DNA of 64,000 nucleotides from Temperatibacter sp965603205 (GCA_965603205.1 CBFDCC010000005.1:1-64000); one strand, 5' to 3'; counted from the first letter of the stretch, positions 52,004 through 62,326 are shown. Notes: generated from the sequence alone by a model not told the origin. Numbers and translations are program-made.

Positions 52004-53965
52004 CTAATGACCAGCCACAGAGCTAGCGCCCTGAGACATGAACCAAGTTACAGCCGCCGCGATGCCAATCATCATGACGAAAGCATAGTGATATAAATAA
52101 CCAGATTGTAGTTGGCGTACCTTACCAGCGATATTAGCAATTAATGCTGAAACACCGTCAGGGCCGTAGCCATCAATTATTTTACCATCACCTTTTTTCC
52201 AGAGTACACGGCCAAGCCACATGGCTGGACGGATGAATATCAAATGATAAAGCTCATCAAAATACCATTTATTTAGCAAGAAGGCATATAGACCGTCCCA
52301 CATCTCGGCAGTTCGCTGCGCAATATCTGATTTACCCATCCATTTGAATGGACGATAAAAATACATCGCAAGAGTAAGGCCAAGAAGCATTGCAACAAGC
52401 GGCGATAGCTTTACCGCGAGTGGAACATGATGTGCTTCTTCTAATATATCATGGGCAGCAGTCACAAGACCACCATTCCAGAAGGCAACACGCGCTTCTC
52501 CGATAAAGTATGGAGCAAACACTAGACCCGCAAATACTGCACCAACGGCGAGCAATGCGAGCGGTAACTTCATAGCAATAGGGCCTTCATGCGCATGATC
52601 ATACGTATGCTTGTCAGCACGTGTCTCACCAAAGAAAGTAAGGAATGCTAGGCGCCAGCTATAGAAGCTTGTCATAAATGCAGCAAGAATACCCATTACA
52701 AAGGCATATTGTGATCCCCAAGCATTAGAGGCGTAGGCAACCTCGATGATCATATCCTTAGAGAAATAACCCGCGAATGGATAAACACCCGTGATAGCAA
52801 GGTTACCAATGATCATCACAGTTGCTGTAAACTTGATCTTAGGGAATAATCCGCCCATTTTACGCATATCTTGTTCGTGATGCATTGCATTGATTACAGA
52901 ACCTGCACCCAAGAATAACAGCGCCTTAAAGAATGCGTGTGTGAATAGGTGGAAGATAGCAGCGCCATAAGCACCAAGCCCAAGTGCGAAGAACATATAG
53001 CCAAGCTGAGAACATGTTGAATAAGCAATAACGCGTTTGATATCATTTTGAACAAGCGCAACAGTAGCAGCAAAGAAGGCCGTTGAAGCACCAACGATGG
53101 TGACAACATTCAGCGCAAGCGGTGAATATTCAAATACAGGGCTAAAGCGCGCTACAAGGAAAACACCCGCTGTTACCATAGTCGCCGCGTGAATAAGCGC
53201 TGACACTGGTGTCGGGCCTTCCATCGCGTCTGGTAGCCAAGTATGCAGACCTAACTGCGCAGATTTACCCATAGCGCCAACAAATAGCAGCAAACAAATC
53301 ACTGTCAGAGCGTGATAGTCATGCCCAAGGAAGTTAATTGTTGCATCTTTATAAGTATCTACATTGGCAAAGATATCATCAATCATCACTGTGCCGAAGA
53401 TAACGAAAGTAGCGTAGATACCAAGTGCGAAACCAAAGTCACCCACACGGTTAACAACGAACGCTTTAATCGCAGCAGCATTGGCAGATGGCTTTTTGTA
53501 CCAGAAACCAATCAGTAGATATGAGGCTAGACCAACGCCTTCCCATCCAAAGAACATTTGAACGAGGTTATCAGCTGTAACCAACATTAACATAGCAAAT
53601 GTAAAGAGCGATAGATAAGCAAAGAAACGAGGCTTATCTGGATCATCACTCATATAGCTCATTGAATACCAATGAACGATTGCGGAAACACTATTGATCA
53701 CTACGAGCATTACAGCCGTTAATGTATCAATTTTCAGTGCCCAGTTAAATTCAAGATCGCCTGATTTAACCCAGTCCAGTACATGGATTGTGTCCTGATA
53801 TCCGTTCATACCCACATCGACAAAGGCAACCCATGACAGCACGGCTGAAACGGTTACTAACGATGACGTCAGGAGTTGACTAAGCTTATCGCCAATATTC
53901 CTGCCGAACATGCCGACAATCAAAAAACCTATAAGCGGTAAAAAGACTATAGAATTATACATCAT
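52004..53965 (-). CDS. nuoL: NADH-quinone oxidoreductase subunit L
   Basis: Most distal antiporter-like subunit of complex I, with the long lateral helix. 653 aa, about 16 helices. Motifs: MFFGWEGVGLASYLLIGFWY (conserved glutamate), VNRVGDFGFALGI, KSAQLGLHTWLPDAMEGPTP, and NDIKRVIAYSTCSQLGYMFF. The start region MMYNSIVFLPLIGF has two possible ATGs. 20 nt ahead of nuoM and 9 nt after nuoK. Confidence 0.97.
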   Translation of the reverse strand: MMYNSIVFLPLIGFLIVGMFGRNIGDKLSQLLTSSLVTVSAVLSWVAFVDVGMNGYQDTIHVLDWVKSGDLEFNWALKIDTLTAVMLVVINSVSAIVHWYSMSYMSDDPDKPRFFAYLSLFTFAMLMLVTADNLVQMFFGWEGVGLASYLLIGFWYKKPSANAAAIKAFVVNRVGDFGFALGIYATFVIFGTVMIDDIFANVDTYKDATINFLGHDYHALTVICLLLFVGAMGKSAQLGLHTWLPDAMEGPTPVSALIHAATMVTAGVFLVARFSPVFEYSPLALNVVTIVGASTAFFAATVALVQNDIKRVIAYSTCSQLGYMFFALGLGAYGAAIFHLFTHAFFKALLFLGAGSVINAMHHEQDMRKMGGLFPKIKFTATVMIIGNLAITGVYPFAGYFSKDMIIEVAYASNAWGSQYAFVMGILAAFMTSFYSWRLAFLTFFGETRADKHTYDHAHEGPIAMKLPLALLAVGAVFAGLVFAPYFIGEARVAFWNGGLVTAAHDILEEAHHVPLAVKLSPLVAMLLGLTLAMYFYRPFKWMGKSDIAQRTAEMWDGLYAFLLNKWYFDELYHLIFIRPAMWLGRVLWKKGDGKIIDGYGPDGVSALIANIAGKVRQLQSGYLYHYAFVMMIGIAAAVTWFMSQGASSVAGH

Positions 53966-53974
53966 ATACCTACC

Positions 53975-54283
53975 CTAGCCTTTCATCTGATTAATATCTT
54001 CAACCGCGATAGAACCACGATTTCGGAAGTAAATTACAAGGATAGCAAGACCGATAGCCGCTTCAGCAGCAGCGACGGTTAGAACGAACATGGCAAATAT
54101 CTGGCCGACGAGATCACCATTGTGCGTCGAGAATGCAACAAGGTTGATATTAACGGCGAGCAACATAAGCTCGATAGACATAAGAATAATGATGACATTC
54201 TTTCTGTTGAGAAAGATTCCAAATATCCCGAATACAAATAGGATTGCTGAAACTGTCAGGTAATGACCTAAGGCGATTTCCAT
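53975..54283 (-). CDS. nuoK: NADH-quinone oxidoreductase subunit K
   Basis: Small membrane subunit (102 aa, three helices) in the proton-transfer chain of complex I. The two conserved membrane glutamates are E38 (LMSIELMLLAVN) and E74 (AAAEAAIGLAI), corresponding to E. coli E36 and E72. Between nuoJ (12-nt gap) and nuoL (9-nt gap). Confidence 0.97.
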   Translation of the reverse strand: MEIALGHYLTVSAILFVFGIFGIFLNRKNVIIILMSIELMLLAVNINLVAFSTHNGDLVGQIFAMFVLTVAAAEAAIGLAILVIYFRNRGSIAVEDINQMKG

Positions 54284-54295
54284 TACATCCGTCCC

Positions 54296-54946
54296 CTATT
54301 CTTGGTCAGGTGTGAAAGAGCCAAGACCCTCACCCACCTTAACTTTTTTAAGTTCAAAAGCATCTTCTGGTCGACGCGCAGACTGCCTAGCATAATTCTG
54401 ACGCTTAACCCCAGGGCGCGTACGGTGTGTCAACACGATCGCTCCAATCATCGCAACAAGCAGGATCATACCCGCTGATTGAAAGATGAAGATGAAATCT
54501 GTGTAGATAATATTACCGATAGCCTCTGTATTATGAACCTGCTCAATCGCTGGGATTGGATGTTCAACATTACGTGCCGCTTCTGGTGCTGCGTGCCATG
54601 ACCCAAAAACCATCACTAGCTCTGCAAGCAAGATCAGTCCGATTAGCGCACCAATCGGTAGATACTGTAAGAAGCCCTGACGTAGCTCAACAAAGTTAAT
54701 ATCTAACATCATCACTACAAAAAGGAAAAGAACTGCAACAGCGCCCACATAAACAATGATCAGCAGCATCGCAAGGAATTCAGCACCCATTAGCACAAAC
54801 AGTGCCGCAGAACTGAAGAATGTCAAAATCAGCCAAAGAACTGAATGCACAGGATTTTTAGCCGAAATAACCAGCAATGCTGATCCAACGGTTACACCCG
54901 CAAACAGGTAAAAGGCCAAAGTGACAAGAGGTATATCAAATATCAT
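54296..54946 (-). CDS. nuoJ: NADH-quinone oxidoreductase subunit J
   Basis: Membrane subunit of complex I with five helices, including the conserved third helix IIVYVGAVAVLFLFVVMML (about 62-80) that rearranges during turnover. 216 aa; the last 40 residues form a basic, then acidic cytoplasmic tail (RRPEDAFELKKVKVGEGLG). 13 nt downstream of nuoI. Confidence 0.96.
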   Translation of the reverse strand: MIFDIPLVTLAFYLFAGVTVGSALLVISAKNPVHSVLWLILTFFSSAALFVLMGAEFLAMLLIIVYVGAVAVLFLFVVMMLDINFVELRQGFLQYLPIGALIGLILLAELVMVFGSWHAAPEAARNVEHPIPAIEQVHNTEAIGNIIYTDFIFIFQSAGMILLVAMIGAIVLTHRTRPGVKRQNYARQSARRPEDAFELKKVKVGEGLGSFTPDQE

Positions 54947-54959
54947 TTTTTCTTCCCCC

Positions 54960-55448
54960 CTATCTATATGGCGCGTCGGCAGCTAAATTAGCTGCGATCT
55001 CACGCTCCCACTGTGCGCCATTGGCGAGCAGTTTGTCTTTGTTATACATAAGTTCTTCACGTGTTTCTGTCGCGAATTCAAAATTCGGGCCTTCAACAAT
55101 TGCATCAACAGGACAGGCCTCTTCACACATACCGCAGTAAATGCATTTAACCATATCAATGTCATAGCGTGTCGTTCGGCGCGAACCATCAGCGCGAGGT
55201 TCAGCTTCAATTGTAATTGCTTGTGCTGGGCAAATTGCTTCGCACAATTTACAAGCAATACAACGTTCCTCGCCGTTAGGATAACGACGAAGGGCGTGCT
55301 CGCCGCGGAAACGAGGACTTAAAGGCCCCTTTTCATACGGATAGTTAATAGTCGCTTTCTTGGCAAAGAAATAACGCATGCATAAAAAGAATGCGGATAC
55401 GAACTCTTTGAGAAAAAGGCTTTTAAAGACTTGTAAAATATTGTTCAT
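54960..55448 (-). CDS. nuoI: NADH-quinone oxidoreductase subunit I
   Basis: Peripheral-arm subunit carrying two 4Fe-4S clusters (N6a, N6b). 162 aa. Both ferredoxin motifs are intact: CIACKLCEAICPAQAI (about 62-77) and CIYCGMCEEACPVDAI (about 102-117). The amphipathic N-terminus (1-35) anchors it to the membrane. PYEKGPLSPRFRGEHALRRY is the expected segment before the clusters. 14 nt after nuoH. Confidence 0.98.
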   Translation of the reverse strand: MNNILQVFKSLFLKEFVSAFFLCMRYFFAKKATINYPYEKGPLSPRFRGEHALRRYPNGEERCIACKLCEAICPAQAITIEAEPRADGSRRTTRYDIDMVKCIYCGMCEEACPVDAIVEGPNFEFATETREELMYNKDKLLANGAQWEREIAANLAADAPYR

Positions 55449-55462
55449 GCTATCACCCGCCC

Positions 55463-56503
55463 CTAACTAAAATACGGTACATTCATGACCTTTAGGCCTG
55501 AATATACGACAACAAAGAATAAAGACAGCGGTAAGAACACTTTCCAACCTAAGCGCATCAACTGATCATAACGGTAACGAGGCACAAAGGCCTTTACCAT
55601 CGAGATCAAGAAGAAACCCCAAGCAGTCTTAAGAAAAAACCAGACAAAACCAGGAATAAAATCAAGGGCCTCAAACGGTGAATACCATCCACCCAGGAAC
55701 AAGATAGCCATTACAGCTGACATCAATAGGATATTTGCATATTCCCCAAGGAAGAATAACGCGAAGGCCATTGATGAATATTCTACCTGATAACCGGCTA
55801 CAAGCTCAGCTTCTGCCTCAGGCAAATCAAATGGAGGACGGTTCGTCTCAGCCAGAGCTGAGATAAAGAAGATCACATATAATGGGAAGTAAAGCCATAG
55901 ATGCCAACTAAAGATACCACCCTCTTGCGCAACTACGATGTCGCTAAGGTTAAGAGAGCCAACCTTTACAAGGACACATACCAATACAAAACCGATTGAA
56001 ACTTCATAAGAAACCATCTGCGCGGCAGAACGTAGTCCGCCTAGAAAGGCATAACGTGAGTTAGATGCCCAACCTGACATGATAATACCGTAAACACCTA
56101 GCGAACTAATCGCCAAAATATATAAGATACCAACATTAAGGTCAGAAATGGCCATACCCTCATCAAACGGAATAACTGCCCAAGCAACAAGCGCGAGGAT
56201 AAAAGTAATCATCGGCGCCATTATAAAGATAACTTTATTCGCATGCTCTGGAATGATTGTTTCTTTGAAGAATAATTTCATACCATCGGCGAAAGACTGT
56301 AATAAGCCCCAAGGGCCTACAACGTTTGGTCCTCGACGCATCTGAACGGCTGCCCAGATCTTCCGGTCGAAATACACCGTAAAGGCAACTGCAATAAGCA
56401 GTGGCAAGACTACGGCGATAATTGCTGCAACAATAGCGAAGAAGTAGGTGAAATCACCGCCCCCAAACCATTCAGCAAATATACTATTTAATGCCTCAAC
56501 CAT
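55463..56503 (-). CDS. nuoH: NADH-quinone oxidoreductase subunit H
   Basis: Membrane subunit at the junction with the peripheral arm, forming part of the quinone chamber. 346 aa, eight helices. Motifs: DRKIWAAVQMRRGPNVVGP (about 46-64), GWASNSRYAFLGGLRSAAQM and ETNRPPFDLPEAEAELV with the acidic loop. It overlaps the end of nuoG by 8 nt. Confidence 0.98.
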   Translation of the reverse strand: MVEALNSIFAEWFGGGDFTYFFAIVAAIIAVVLPLLIAVAFTVYFDRKIWAAVQMRRGPNVVGPWGLLQSFADGMKLFFKETIIPEHANKVIFIMAPMITFILALVAWAVIPFDEGMAISDLNVGILYILAISSLGVYGIIMSGWASNSRYAFLGGLRSAAQMVSYEVSIGFVLVCVLVKVGSLNLSDIVVAQEGGIFSWHLWLYFPLYVIFFISALAETNRPPFDLPEAEAELVAGYQVEYSSMAFALFFLGEYANILLMSAVMAILFLGGWYSPFEALDFIPGFVWFFLKTAWGFFLISMVKAFVPRYRYDQLMRLGWKVFLPLSLFFVVVYSGLKVMNVPYFS

Positions 56504-58538
56504 GATTAGCTACAGCCTCCTTTGATGCCTCAGTATTTGAAGCGTCTCGCGCGTCTATGCATTCAGCCATAATCTCAGAGGCCCGTGCAATCGCATTGGT
56601 TTGGTAATATTCTGTTTTGGCTGGTGCAATAGGACCTGTGGGCGCTGCGCCTTTAGTACCAAAATCGCCCCACGCTTCAGCCGTTACACTATTTAGTGCA
56701 GCTGTTGCAGGTGCTACTTTAGCAAGCTTAGAGCGTAATACATCAACCGTGTCATATGGTAGCGTTTCACCAACAATATCTGACAGCGCACGCAGGATTG
56801 TCCAATCCTCACGAGCATCACCCGGTGCATTAACGGCCTTGGTGCCACGCTGTGCGCGACCTTCGGTATTAATATATGTACCAGATTTTTCAGTGTAAGC
56901 AGCAGATGGCAAGATGACATCGGCGTGTTTAACGCCTTCATCACCATGCGTACCAATATAAACATTAAATGTCTTAGCCAGTGATCTTGTATCAATCTCA
57001 TCAGCACCAAGGTTAAACACAGCTTTTACTGCACCTGCCTTAGCATCATCAAGAATAGCGTTTACGCCGCCATCACTAACAAGACCTAGATCCATTGCGC
57101 CAACACGAGCTGCTGCTGTGTGCAACATATTAAAACCGTTCCAGCCATCTTTAATGCAATGTTTATCTGCAAGATCACGAACAGCCTTTAGAACGCTAGC
57201 ACCATCTTCACCACATAACGCGGCTTGACCAACTATAATCATTGGCTTTGATGCTGCCTTAAGCGCCTTAGACACTTTCTTTAGCATTGCCAGATCATCA
57301 CCAAGCTGCGTTACTGGATAAGATAAATCAACCTCTGTTCCGATATTCTCGACAGTTAGACCGTTCTTAACGATACCCTTACGAATACGAGCATTTAATA
57401 CGGTAGATTCAAGACGGGGATTAGAACCAACAATTAGTAAATAGTCAGCTTTTTCAATGCCTTGTATTGTAGAGTTAAACAAGTAACCGCTACGAACGCC
57501 CGTATCTATTGCTGCACCATCTTGGCGTGCCTCGATACGTGTTGTACCTAGAGTGCCTAATAAATCTTTCAGGGCTAACATGCTTTCCATGTCAGCTAGA
57601 TCACCAATGACCCCAGCAATCTCACTACCCTTCAGGCCTTTAGTACCCTTTTTGATAGCAGCGAATGCTTCGCCCCACGTTGCTTCAACAAGCTTCTTAT
57701 TCTTGCGAATATATGGACGATCAAGACGACGTTTAGTTAGGCCATCATAAACAAAGCGTGTCTTATCAGAAATCCACTCTTCATTTACATCGTCATTAAT
57801 GACTGGCGTGATACGCATCACTGTACCTGTGCGGCTATCAACACTAATATTTGAACCAACAGCATCCATTGCGTCGATTGTCTCAGTGTTTGTTAACTCC
57901 CAGCTACGCGCTGTAAAGCTATAAGGCTTACTTGTTAGCGCGCCAACAGGACATAGATCAATAACGTTACCAGAAAGCTCGCTCTCTATAACCTTATTTA
58001 GATATGTAGTAACTTGCGTATCTTCGCCGCGCCATAAAGCGCCCATATCATCAACACCAGCAATTTCATCCGTAAAGCGTACACACCGCATACATTGAAT
58101 ACAGCGTGTCATCGCTGTTCCAACCAAAGGCCCCATATATTTATCTGATGCAGAAACTTTTGATTCATCAAAACGGCTATCACCCTTACCAAAAGCAACA
58201 GACTGATCTTGAAGATCACATTCGCCACCCTGATCGCATACTGGGCAATCAAGTGGATGATTTAATAGAATGAATTCCATCACACCTTCGCGAGCCTTTT
58301 TAACCTGCTCTGTATCAGTGTGTATAACCATACCATCACCAGCTGGCATCGCACAGCTTGCTATTGGTTTAGGAGAACGCTCCATTTCAACCAAACACAT
58401 GCGGCAGTTACCGGCAATTGATAGTCGTTCATGGTAACAAAAGCGCGGTACACTAACGCCTGCAGCCTCACATGCTTGTAAGACGCTGGCACCAGCTTCT
58501 ACTTCTACTTCTTTACCGTTAATCGTTAGCGTGGGCAT
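56496..58538 (-). CDS. nuoG: NADH-quinone oxidoreductase subunit G
   Basis: Iron-sulfur subunit of the peripheral arm. 680 aa, the short alphaproteobacterial/mitochondrial 75-kDa form (E. coli 908). N-terminal 2Fe-2S ferredoxin domain with CYHERLSIAGNCRMCLVEM (about 34-52), the His-ligated cluster region HPLDCPVCDQGGECDLQD (about 94-111) and the 4Fe-4S motif CIQCMRCVRF with a later cysteine in VIDLCPVGALTSKP. A molybdopterin-oxidoreductase-like domain follows, without a cofactor. 18 nt after nuoF. Confidence 0.97.
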   Translation of the reverse strand: MPTLTINGKEVEVEAGASVLQACEAAGVSVPRFCYHERLSIAGNCRMCLVEMERSPKPIASCAMPAGDGMVIHTDTEQVKKAREGVMEFILLNHPLDCPVCDQGGECDLQDQSVAFGKGDSRFDESKVSASDKYMGPLVGTAMTRCIQCMRCVRFTDEIAGVDDMGALWRGEDTQVTTYLNKVIESELSGNVIDLCPVGALTSKPYSFTARSWELTNTETIDAMDAVGSNISVDSRTGTVMRITPVINDDVNEEWISDKTRFVYDGLTKRRLDRPYIRKNKKLVEATWGEAFAAIKKGTKGLKGSEIAGVIGDLADMESMLALKDLLGTLGTTRIEARQDGAAIDTGVRSGYLFNSTIQGIEKADYLLIVGSNPRLESTVLNARIRKGIVKNGLTVENIGTEVDLSYPVTQLGDDLAMLKKVSKALKAASKPMIIVGQAALCGEDGASVLKAVRDLADKHCIKDGWNGFNMLHTAAARVGAMDLGLVSDGGVNAILDDAKAGAVKAVFNLGADEIDTRSLAKTFNVYIGTHGDEGVKHADVILPSAAYTEKSGTYINTEGRAQRGTKAVNAPGDAREDWTILRALSDIVGETLPYDTVDVLRSKLAKVAPATAALNSVTAEAWGDFGTKGAAPTGPIAPAKTEYYQTNAIARASEIMAECIDARDASNTEASKEAVANHG

Positions 58539-58556
58539 ATAATTCTAGCCTCCGAT

Positions 58557-59840
58557 CTATTCTGCGGCTTTTGATGCATGATATGCATCAATTCGCGCTT
58601 CGACTTCAGGACGGAAATGACGCATCAACCCTTGGATAGGCCACGCAGCAGCATCACCCAGCGCACAAATTGTGTGGCCTTCGATTTGCTTTGTAACTTG
58701 TAAGAGCATGTCAATTTCAGATTTCTTAGCATTGCCGACAACTAGTCGTTCCATCACACGCCACATCCACCCAGTACCTTCACGGCACGGCGTACATTGA
58801 CCACATGATTCATGCTTATAAAATTCAGCTAATCTGGCAATAGCTTTAACAAGATCAGTTGACTTGTCCATAACGATCACCGCAGCAGTACCTAAACCAC
58901 TTTGATGTTCTTTGAGCGCATCATAATCCATTAAAACATCATCGCAGATATTTTTGGGCAACATAGGCACCGATGAACCACCAGGAATAATTGCAAGCAA
59001 GTTATCCCAGCCGCCACGAACACCACCAGCATGCTTTTCAATCAATTCCTTAAGAGGAATAGACATGCTTTCTTCCACATTACATGGATTATTAACATGA
59101 CCAGAGATTGAGAACACCTTAGTACCCGCATTATTAGGACGACCAAAGCTAGAGAACCATTCAGGGCCGCGCCTTAATATCGTTGGCGCAACAGCAATTG
59201 ATTCCACGTTATTAACCGTAGTCGGGCATCCCCAAACACCAACGTTAGCTGGGAATGGAGGCTTAAGGCGTGGCTGACCTTTTTTACCTTCTAGGCTTTC
59301 AATCAGCGCCGTTTCTTCGCCGCAAATATAAGCACCAGCGCCGCGATGCACATGAATGTCAAAAGCATATCCAGAACCACAAGCGTTCTTGCCAAGGAAA
59401 CCCATTTCACGGGCTTCATCTATTGCACGATTTAATGCTTCGGCTTCACGGAAGAACTCACCTCGAATATAGATGTAAGCAGCTACTGCATTCATCGCAA
59501 AACCAGCTACTAAACAACCTTCTAAAAGCTTATGAGGGTCATGACGCATTAAGTCACGGTCTTTGCATGTGCCAGGTTCACCCTCGTCGGCATTAACCAC
59601 TAAATAAGATGGGCGACCATCTGATTCTTTAGGCATAAACGACCATTTAAGACCCGTAGGGAAACCAGCACCACCGCGACCACGCAGGCCCGATTCTTTC
59701 ATCTGATTGATGATCCAATCTGAACCTTTTGCCAATATATCCTTAGTGCCATCCCAGTCACCACGTTTTAGCGCACCTTTAATGAAAGGATCGTGCAGAC
59801 CGTATAGGTTAGTAAAAATGCGATCTTTATCTTGTAACAT
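58557..59840 (-). CDS. nuoF: NADH-quinone oxidoreductase subunit F
   Basis: NADH-binding flavoprotein subunit with FMN and 4Fe-4S cluster N3. 427 aa. Motifs: SGLRGRGGAGFPTGLKWSF (FMN/NADH, about 51-69), the nucleotide segment VNADEGEPGTCKDR, GAGAYICGEETALIESLEG and the cluster motif ESCGQCTPCREG (about 347-358) plus a later Cys in HTICALGDAAAWP. 10 nt after nuoE. Confidence 0.98.
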   Translation of the reverse strand: MLQDKDRIFTNLYGLHDPFIKGALKRGDWDGTKDILAKGSDWIINQMKESGLRGRGGAGFPTGLKWSFMPKESDGRPSYLVVNADEGEPGTCKDRDLMRHDPHKLLEGCLVAGFAMNAVAAYIYIRGEFFREAEALNRAIDEAREMGFLGKNACGSGYAFDIHVHRGAGAYICGEETALIESLEGKKGQPRLKPPFPANVGVWGCPTTVNNVESIAVAPTILRRGPEWFSSFGRPNNAGTKVFSISGHVNNPCNVEESMSIPLKELIEKHAGGVRGGWDNLLAIIPGGSSVPMLPKNICDDVLMDYDALKEHQSGLGTAAVIVMDKSTDLVKAIARLAEFYKHESCGQCTPCREGTGWMWRVMERLVVGNAKKSEIDMLLQVTKQIEGHTICALGDAAAWPIQGLMRHFRPEVEARIDAYHASKAAE

Positions 59841-59850
59841 CTTGACCTCC

Positions 59851-60450
59851 CTACTCTTTAATTTCAGTTAAGCTAGTGAGATCACCTTTTGGTGCACTAT
59901 GCTGACGGCCATTTTGAGGACCTGGTTTAATCTCTTCACCCTTTGATAGCGCTTCTAAAAGAGCCTCAATAGATTCAGGTGTTAAGTCTTCAAAATAATC
60001 ATCATTAATGGCAACAACAGGTGCATTAACACAGGCACCAGCGCATTCAACTTCTGACAAGGTAAATTTTCCATCAGCTGTTGTTTCGCCTTTGTTGATG
60101 CCAAGCTTGTTTTTACAAGCTTTCATAATGTCATCTGACCCACGTAACCAACAGGGCGTCGTGCCACATACTTGTATGTGATGCTTACCCACAGGCTTGT
60201 GATTATACATTGTATAGAAAGTCGCAACTTCCTGTACTTTAATAGCAGGCATCCCAAGGAAATTAGCGATATACGCCATAATCTCTTTGGTTACATGACC
60301 GCCATTTTGACGTTGTGCAATATCCAAAAGAGGCATAACGGCTGATTGCTGTTTGCCTTCTGGGTATTTTGCGATGAAAGCATTTGCCTTAGCTTCATTT
60401 TCAGAAGTCCAAACAAACTCACCGCCACTGATAATAGTGCCGCTACTCAT
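59851..60450 (-). CDS. nuoE: NADH-quinone oxidoreductase subunit E
   Basis: 24-kDa subunit with 2Fe-2S cluster N1a. 199 aa. The thioredoxin-like domain carries CGTTPCWLRG (about 95-104) and ECAGACVNAPV (about 135-145). EVATFYTMYNHKPVGKHHIQ is the usual lead-in. The C-terminus is extended by about 30 polar residues. Its ATG overlaps the nuoD stop by 4 nt. Confidence 0.97.
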   Translation of the reverse strand: MSSGTIISGGEFVWTSENEAKANAFIAKYPEGKQQSAVMPLLDIAQRQNGGHVTKEIMAYIANFLGMPAIKVQEVATFYTMYNHKPVGKHHIQVCGTTPCWLRGSDDIMKACKNKLGINKGETTADGKFTLSEVECAGACVNAPVVAINDDYFEDLTPESIEALLEALSKGEEIKPGPQNGRQHSAPKGDLTSLTEIKE

Positions 60451-61625
60451 CGGTCAACCTCACCAAATACAATATCCATAGCTCCGAGTACGGCCGGAGC
60501 GTCCGCTAGCATGTGACCACGACATAATTGGTCCATAGCTTGTAAGTGAATAAATCCAGGCGCCTTAATCTTACAGCGATATGGGCGATTTGACCCATCA
60601 GACACCAGATACACACCAAATTCACCTTTAGGCGCTTCAACAGCGGCATAAACTTCACCTTCGGGCACTTTGAAGCCCTCAGTGAATAGTTTGAAATGGT
60701 GAATAAGTGATTCCATCGACGTCTTCATCTCTGCACGACGTGGTGGTGCTATCTTACGGTCTTCTGAAATAACGGGGCCAGTTGGCATCTGATCTAGACA
60801 CTGACGCATAATCTTTAATGATTCGCGCATTTCAGCAAATCTAATGATAAAACGGTCATAACAGTCACCGTTTGTACCAACCACAACATCAAAGTCCATT
60901 TTATCATAAACTTCATAGGGCTGAGATTTACGCAAATCCCATGCGAGGCCTGCGCTTCTTAGCATAGGACCTGACATACCAAAATCTAAAGCCATTTCCT
61001 GAGACACAATACCGATATCAACATTACGCTGCTTAAATATACGGTTATCACAGATTAGGTTTTCAATATCAGCGAGAACCTTTGGAAAGCTTTCAGTCCA
61101 AGCATAGATATCTTCTGCGAGACCCGCAGGCATATCTTGATGAACACCACCAGGGCGGAAGAAGTTAGCATGCAAACGAGCACCAGAAATACGCTCGTAA
61201 AATTCCATTAGCAATTCACGCTCTTCAAAACCCCAAAGAATCGGCGTTAAAGCACCCACATCAACTGCGTGAGTTGTTATATTAAGAAGATGGTTAAGGA
61301 TACGACCAATTTCACAGTATAATACGCGGATATACTGACCACGAATCGGCACCTCAGCTTTTAATAGCTTTTCAATTGCGAGAACAAAGGCATGTTCTTG
61401 ATTCATCGTCCCAACATAGTCAAGACGGTCAAAATAAGGTGTAGCCTGCAAATATTGCTTTTGCTCTATCAGCTTTTCAGTACCACGATGTAATAAACCT
61501 ATATGCGGATCACAACGCTCTATAACCTCACCATCAAGCTCCATCACCATCCGCAAAACACCGTGCGCGGCAGGGTGTTGAGGCCCAAAGTTCAGGCAAT
61601 AATTTTCTATGTCTACTTCAGCCAT
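60447..61625 (-). CDS. nuoD: NADH-quinone oxidoreductase subunit D
   Basis: 49-kDa subunit lining the quinone-binding site. 392 aa, a separate gene rather than the NuoCD fusion of E. coli. Motifs: NFGPQHPAAHGVLRMV (about 13-28), HIGLLHRGTEKLIE, YFDRLDYV, and the conserved C-terminal DIVFGEVDR. Overlaps nuoC by a single base and nuoE by 4 nt. Confidence 0.98.
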   Translation of the reverse strand: MAEVDIENYCLNFGPQHPAAHGVLRMVMELDGEVIERCDPHIGLLHRGTEKLIEQKQYLQATPYFDRLDYVGTMNQEHAFVLAIEKLLKAEVPIRGQYIRVLYCEIGRILNHLLNITTHAVDVGALTPILWGFEERELLMEFYERISGARLHANFFRPGGVHQDMPAGLAEDIYAWTESFPKVLADIENLICDNRIFKQRNVDIGIVSQEMALDFGMSGPMLRSAGLAWDLRKSQPYEVYDKMDFDVVVGTNGDCYDRFIIRFAEMRESLKIMRQCLDQMPTGPVISEDRKIAPPRRAEMKTSMESLIHHFKLFTEGFKVPEGEVYAAVEAPKGEFGVYLVSDGSNRPYRCKIKAPGFIHLQAMDQLCRGHMLADAPAVLGAMDIVFGEVDR

Positions 61626-62242
61626 TATTTAGCCCCCTCTTCTTCAGCTTTTTCATCACCAGGCAGAATGTATTTGGCACTCTCCCAAGGGCTCATAAAG
61701 TCGAAGTCACGAGATTCTTGATTTAACTTAACAGGCTCATACACAACGCGTTTTTCTTCATCACAGTACCGTAGCTCTACATAGCCACTTACAGGGAAGT
61801 CTTTACGCAGTGGGTGCCCTTGGAAACCATAATCGGTTAAGATGCGACGAAGATCAGGGTGATCGGAAAAGAAGATGCCATACATATCCCACGCTTCTCG
61901 TTCACACCAACCAGCGGATTTAAATACGCCAGTTACACTAGGTACTGGACTATCCTCATTAGTATGAAGCTTTACACGAATACGATTATTAAGCTGCATA
62001 CTCAGAAGGTGGTAAACAACATCAAAACGCTCAGCGCGCTCTGGATAATCTACACCACATACATCATGCAATTGCTTAAATTGACATTCTTGATCATCAC
62101 GAAGGAAACTAAGCACTTTTACAATATGCTCAGCCCGGACAAGCACAGTTAGCTCGCCCCCCACAACCTCATGCGAGATCACTTCGTTTGCTAAATTTTC
62201 GGCAATATGACTACCGATTTCTTTTAAGGCTGTATCAGTCAT
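61625..62242 (-). CDS. nuoC: NADH-quinone oxidoreductase subunit C
   Basis: 30-kDa subunit of the peripheral arm. 205 aa. The family signature ERE(A/V)WDMYGIFFSDHPDLRR is visible as EREAWDMYGIFFSDHP (about 113-128) followed by LRRILTDYGFQGHPLRKDFP. The tail is acidic. Separated from nuoB by an unusually long 93-bp, GC-rich spacer with a strong hairpin. Confidence 0.97.
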   Translation of the reverse strand: MTDTALKEIGSHIAENLANEVISHEVVGGELTVLVRAEHIVKVLSFLRDDQECQFKQLHDVCGVDYPERAERFDVVYHLLSMQLNNRIRVKLHTNEDSPVPSVTGVFKSAGWCEREAWDMYGIFFSDHPDLRRILTDYGFQGHPLRKDFPVSGYVELRYCDEEKRVVYEPVKLNQESRDFDFMSPWESAKYILPGDEKAEEEGAK

Positions 62243-62302
62243 GCGCTAACGCGCTCCCTTTGATCTGCGACCCTATAACGCCGGCCGCCAGCACAAACCA
62301 AG

Positions 62303-62326
62303 CGGCGCAGAGTAACCTCTGCCCCG
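62303..62326. repeat. GC-rich hairpin in the nuoB-nuoC spacer
   Basis: CGGCGCAGAG pairs with CTCTGCCCCG (10 bp, one C-C mismatch) around TAAC. The whole 93-bp spacer (62243-62335) is markedly more GC-rich than its surroundings and also holds a GCCGGCCGCC run at 62280-62289. Confidence 0.7.
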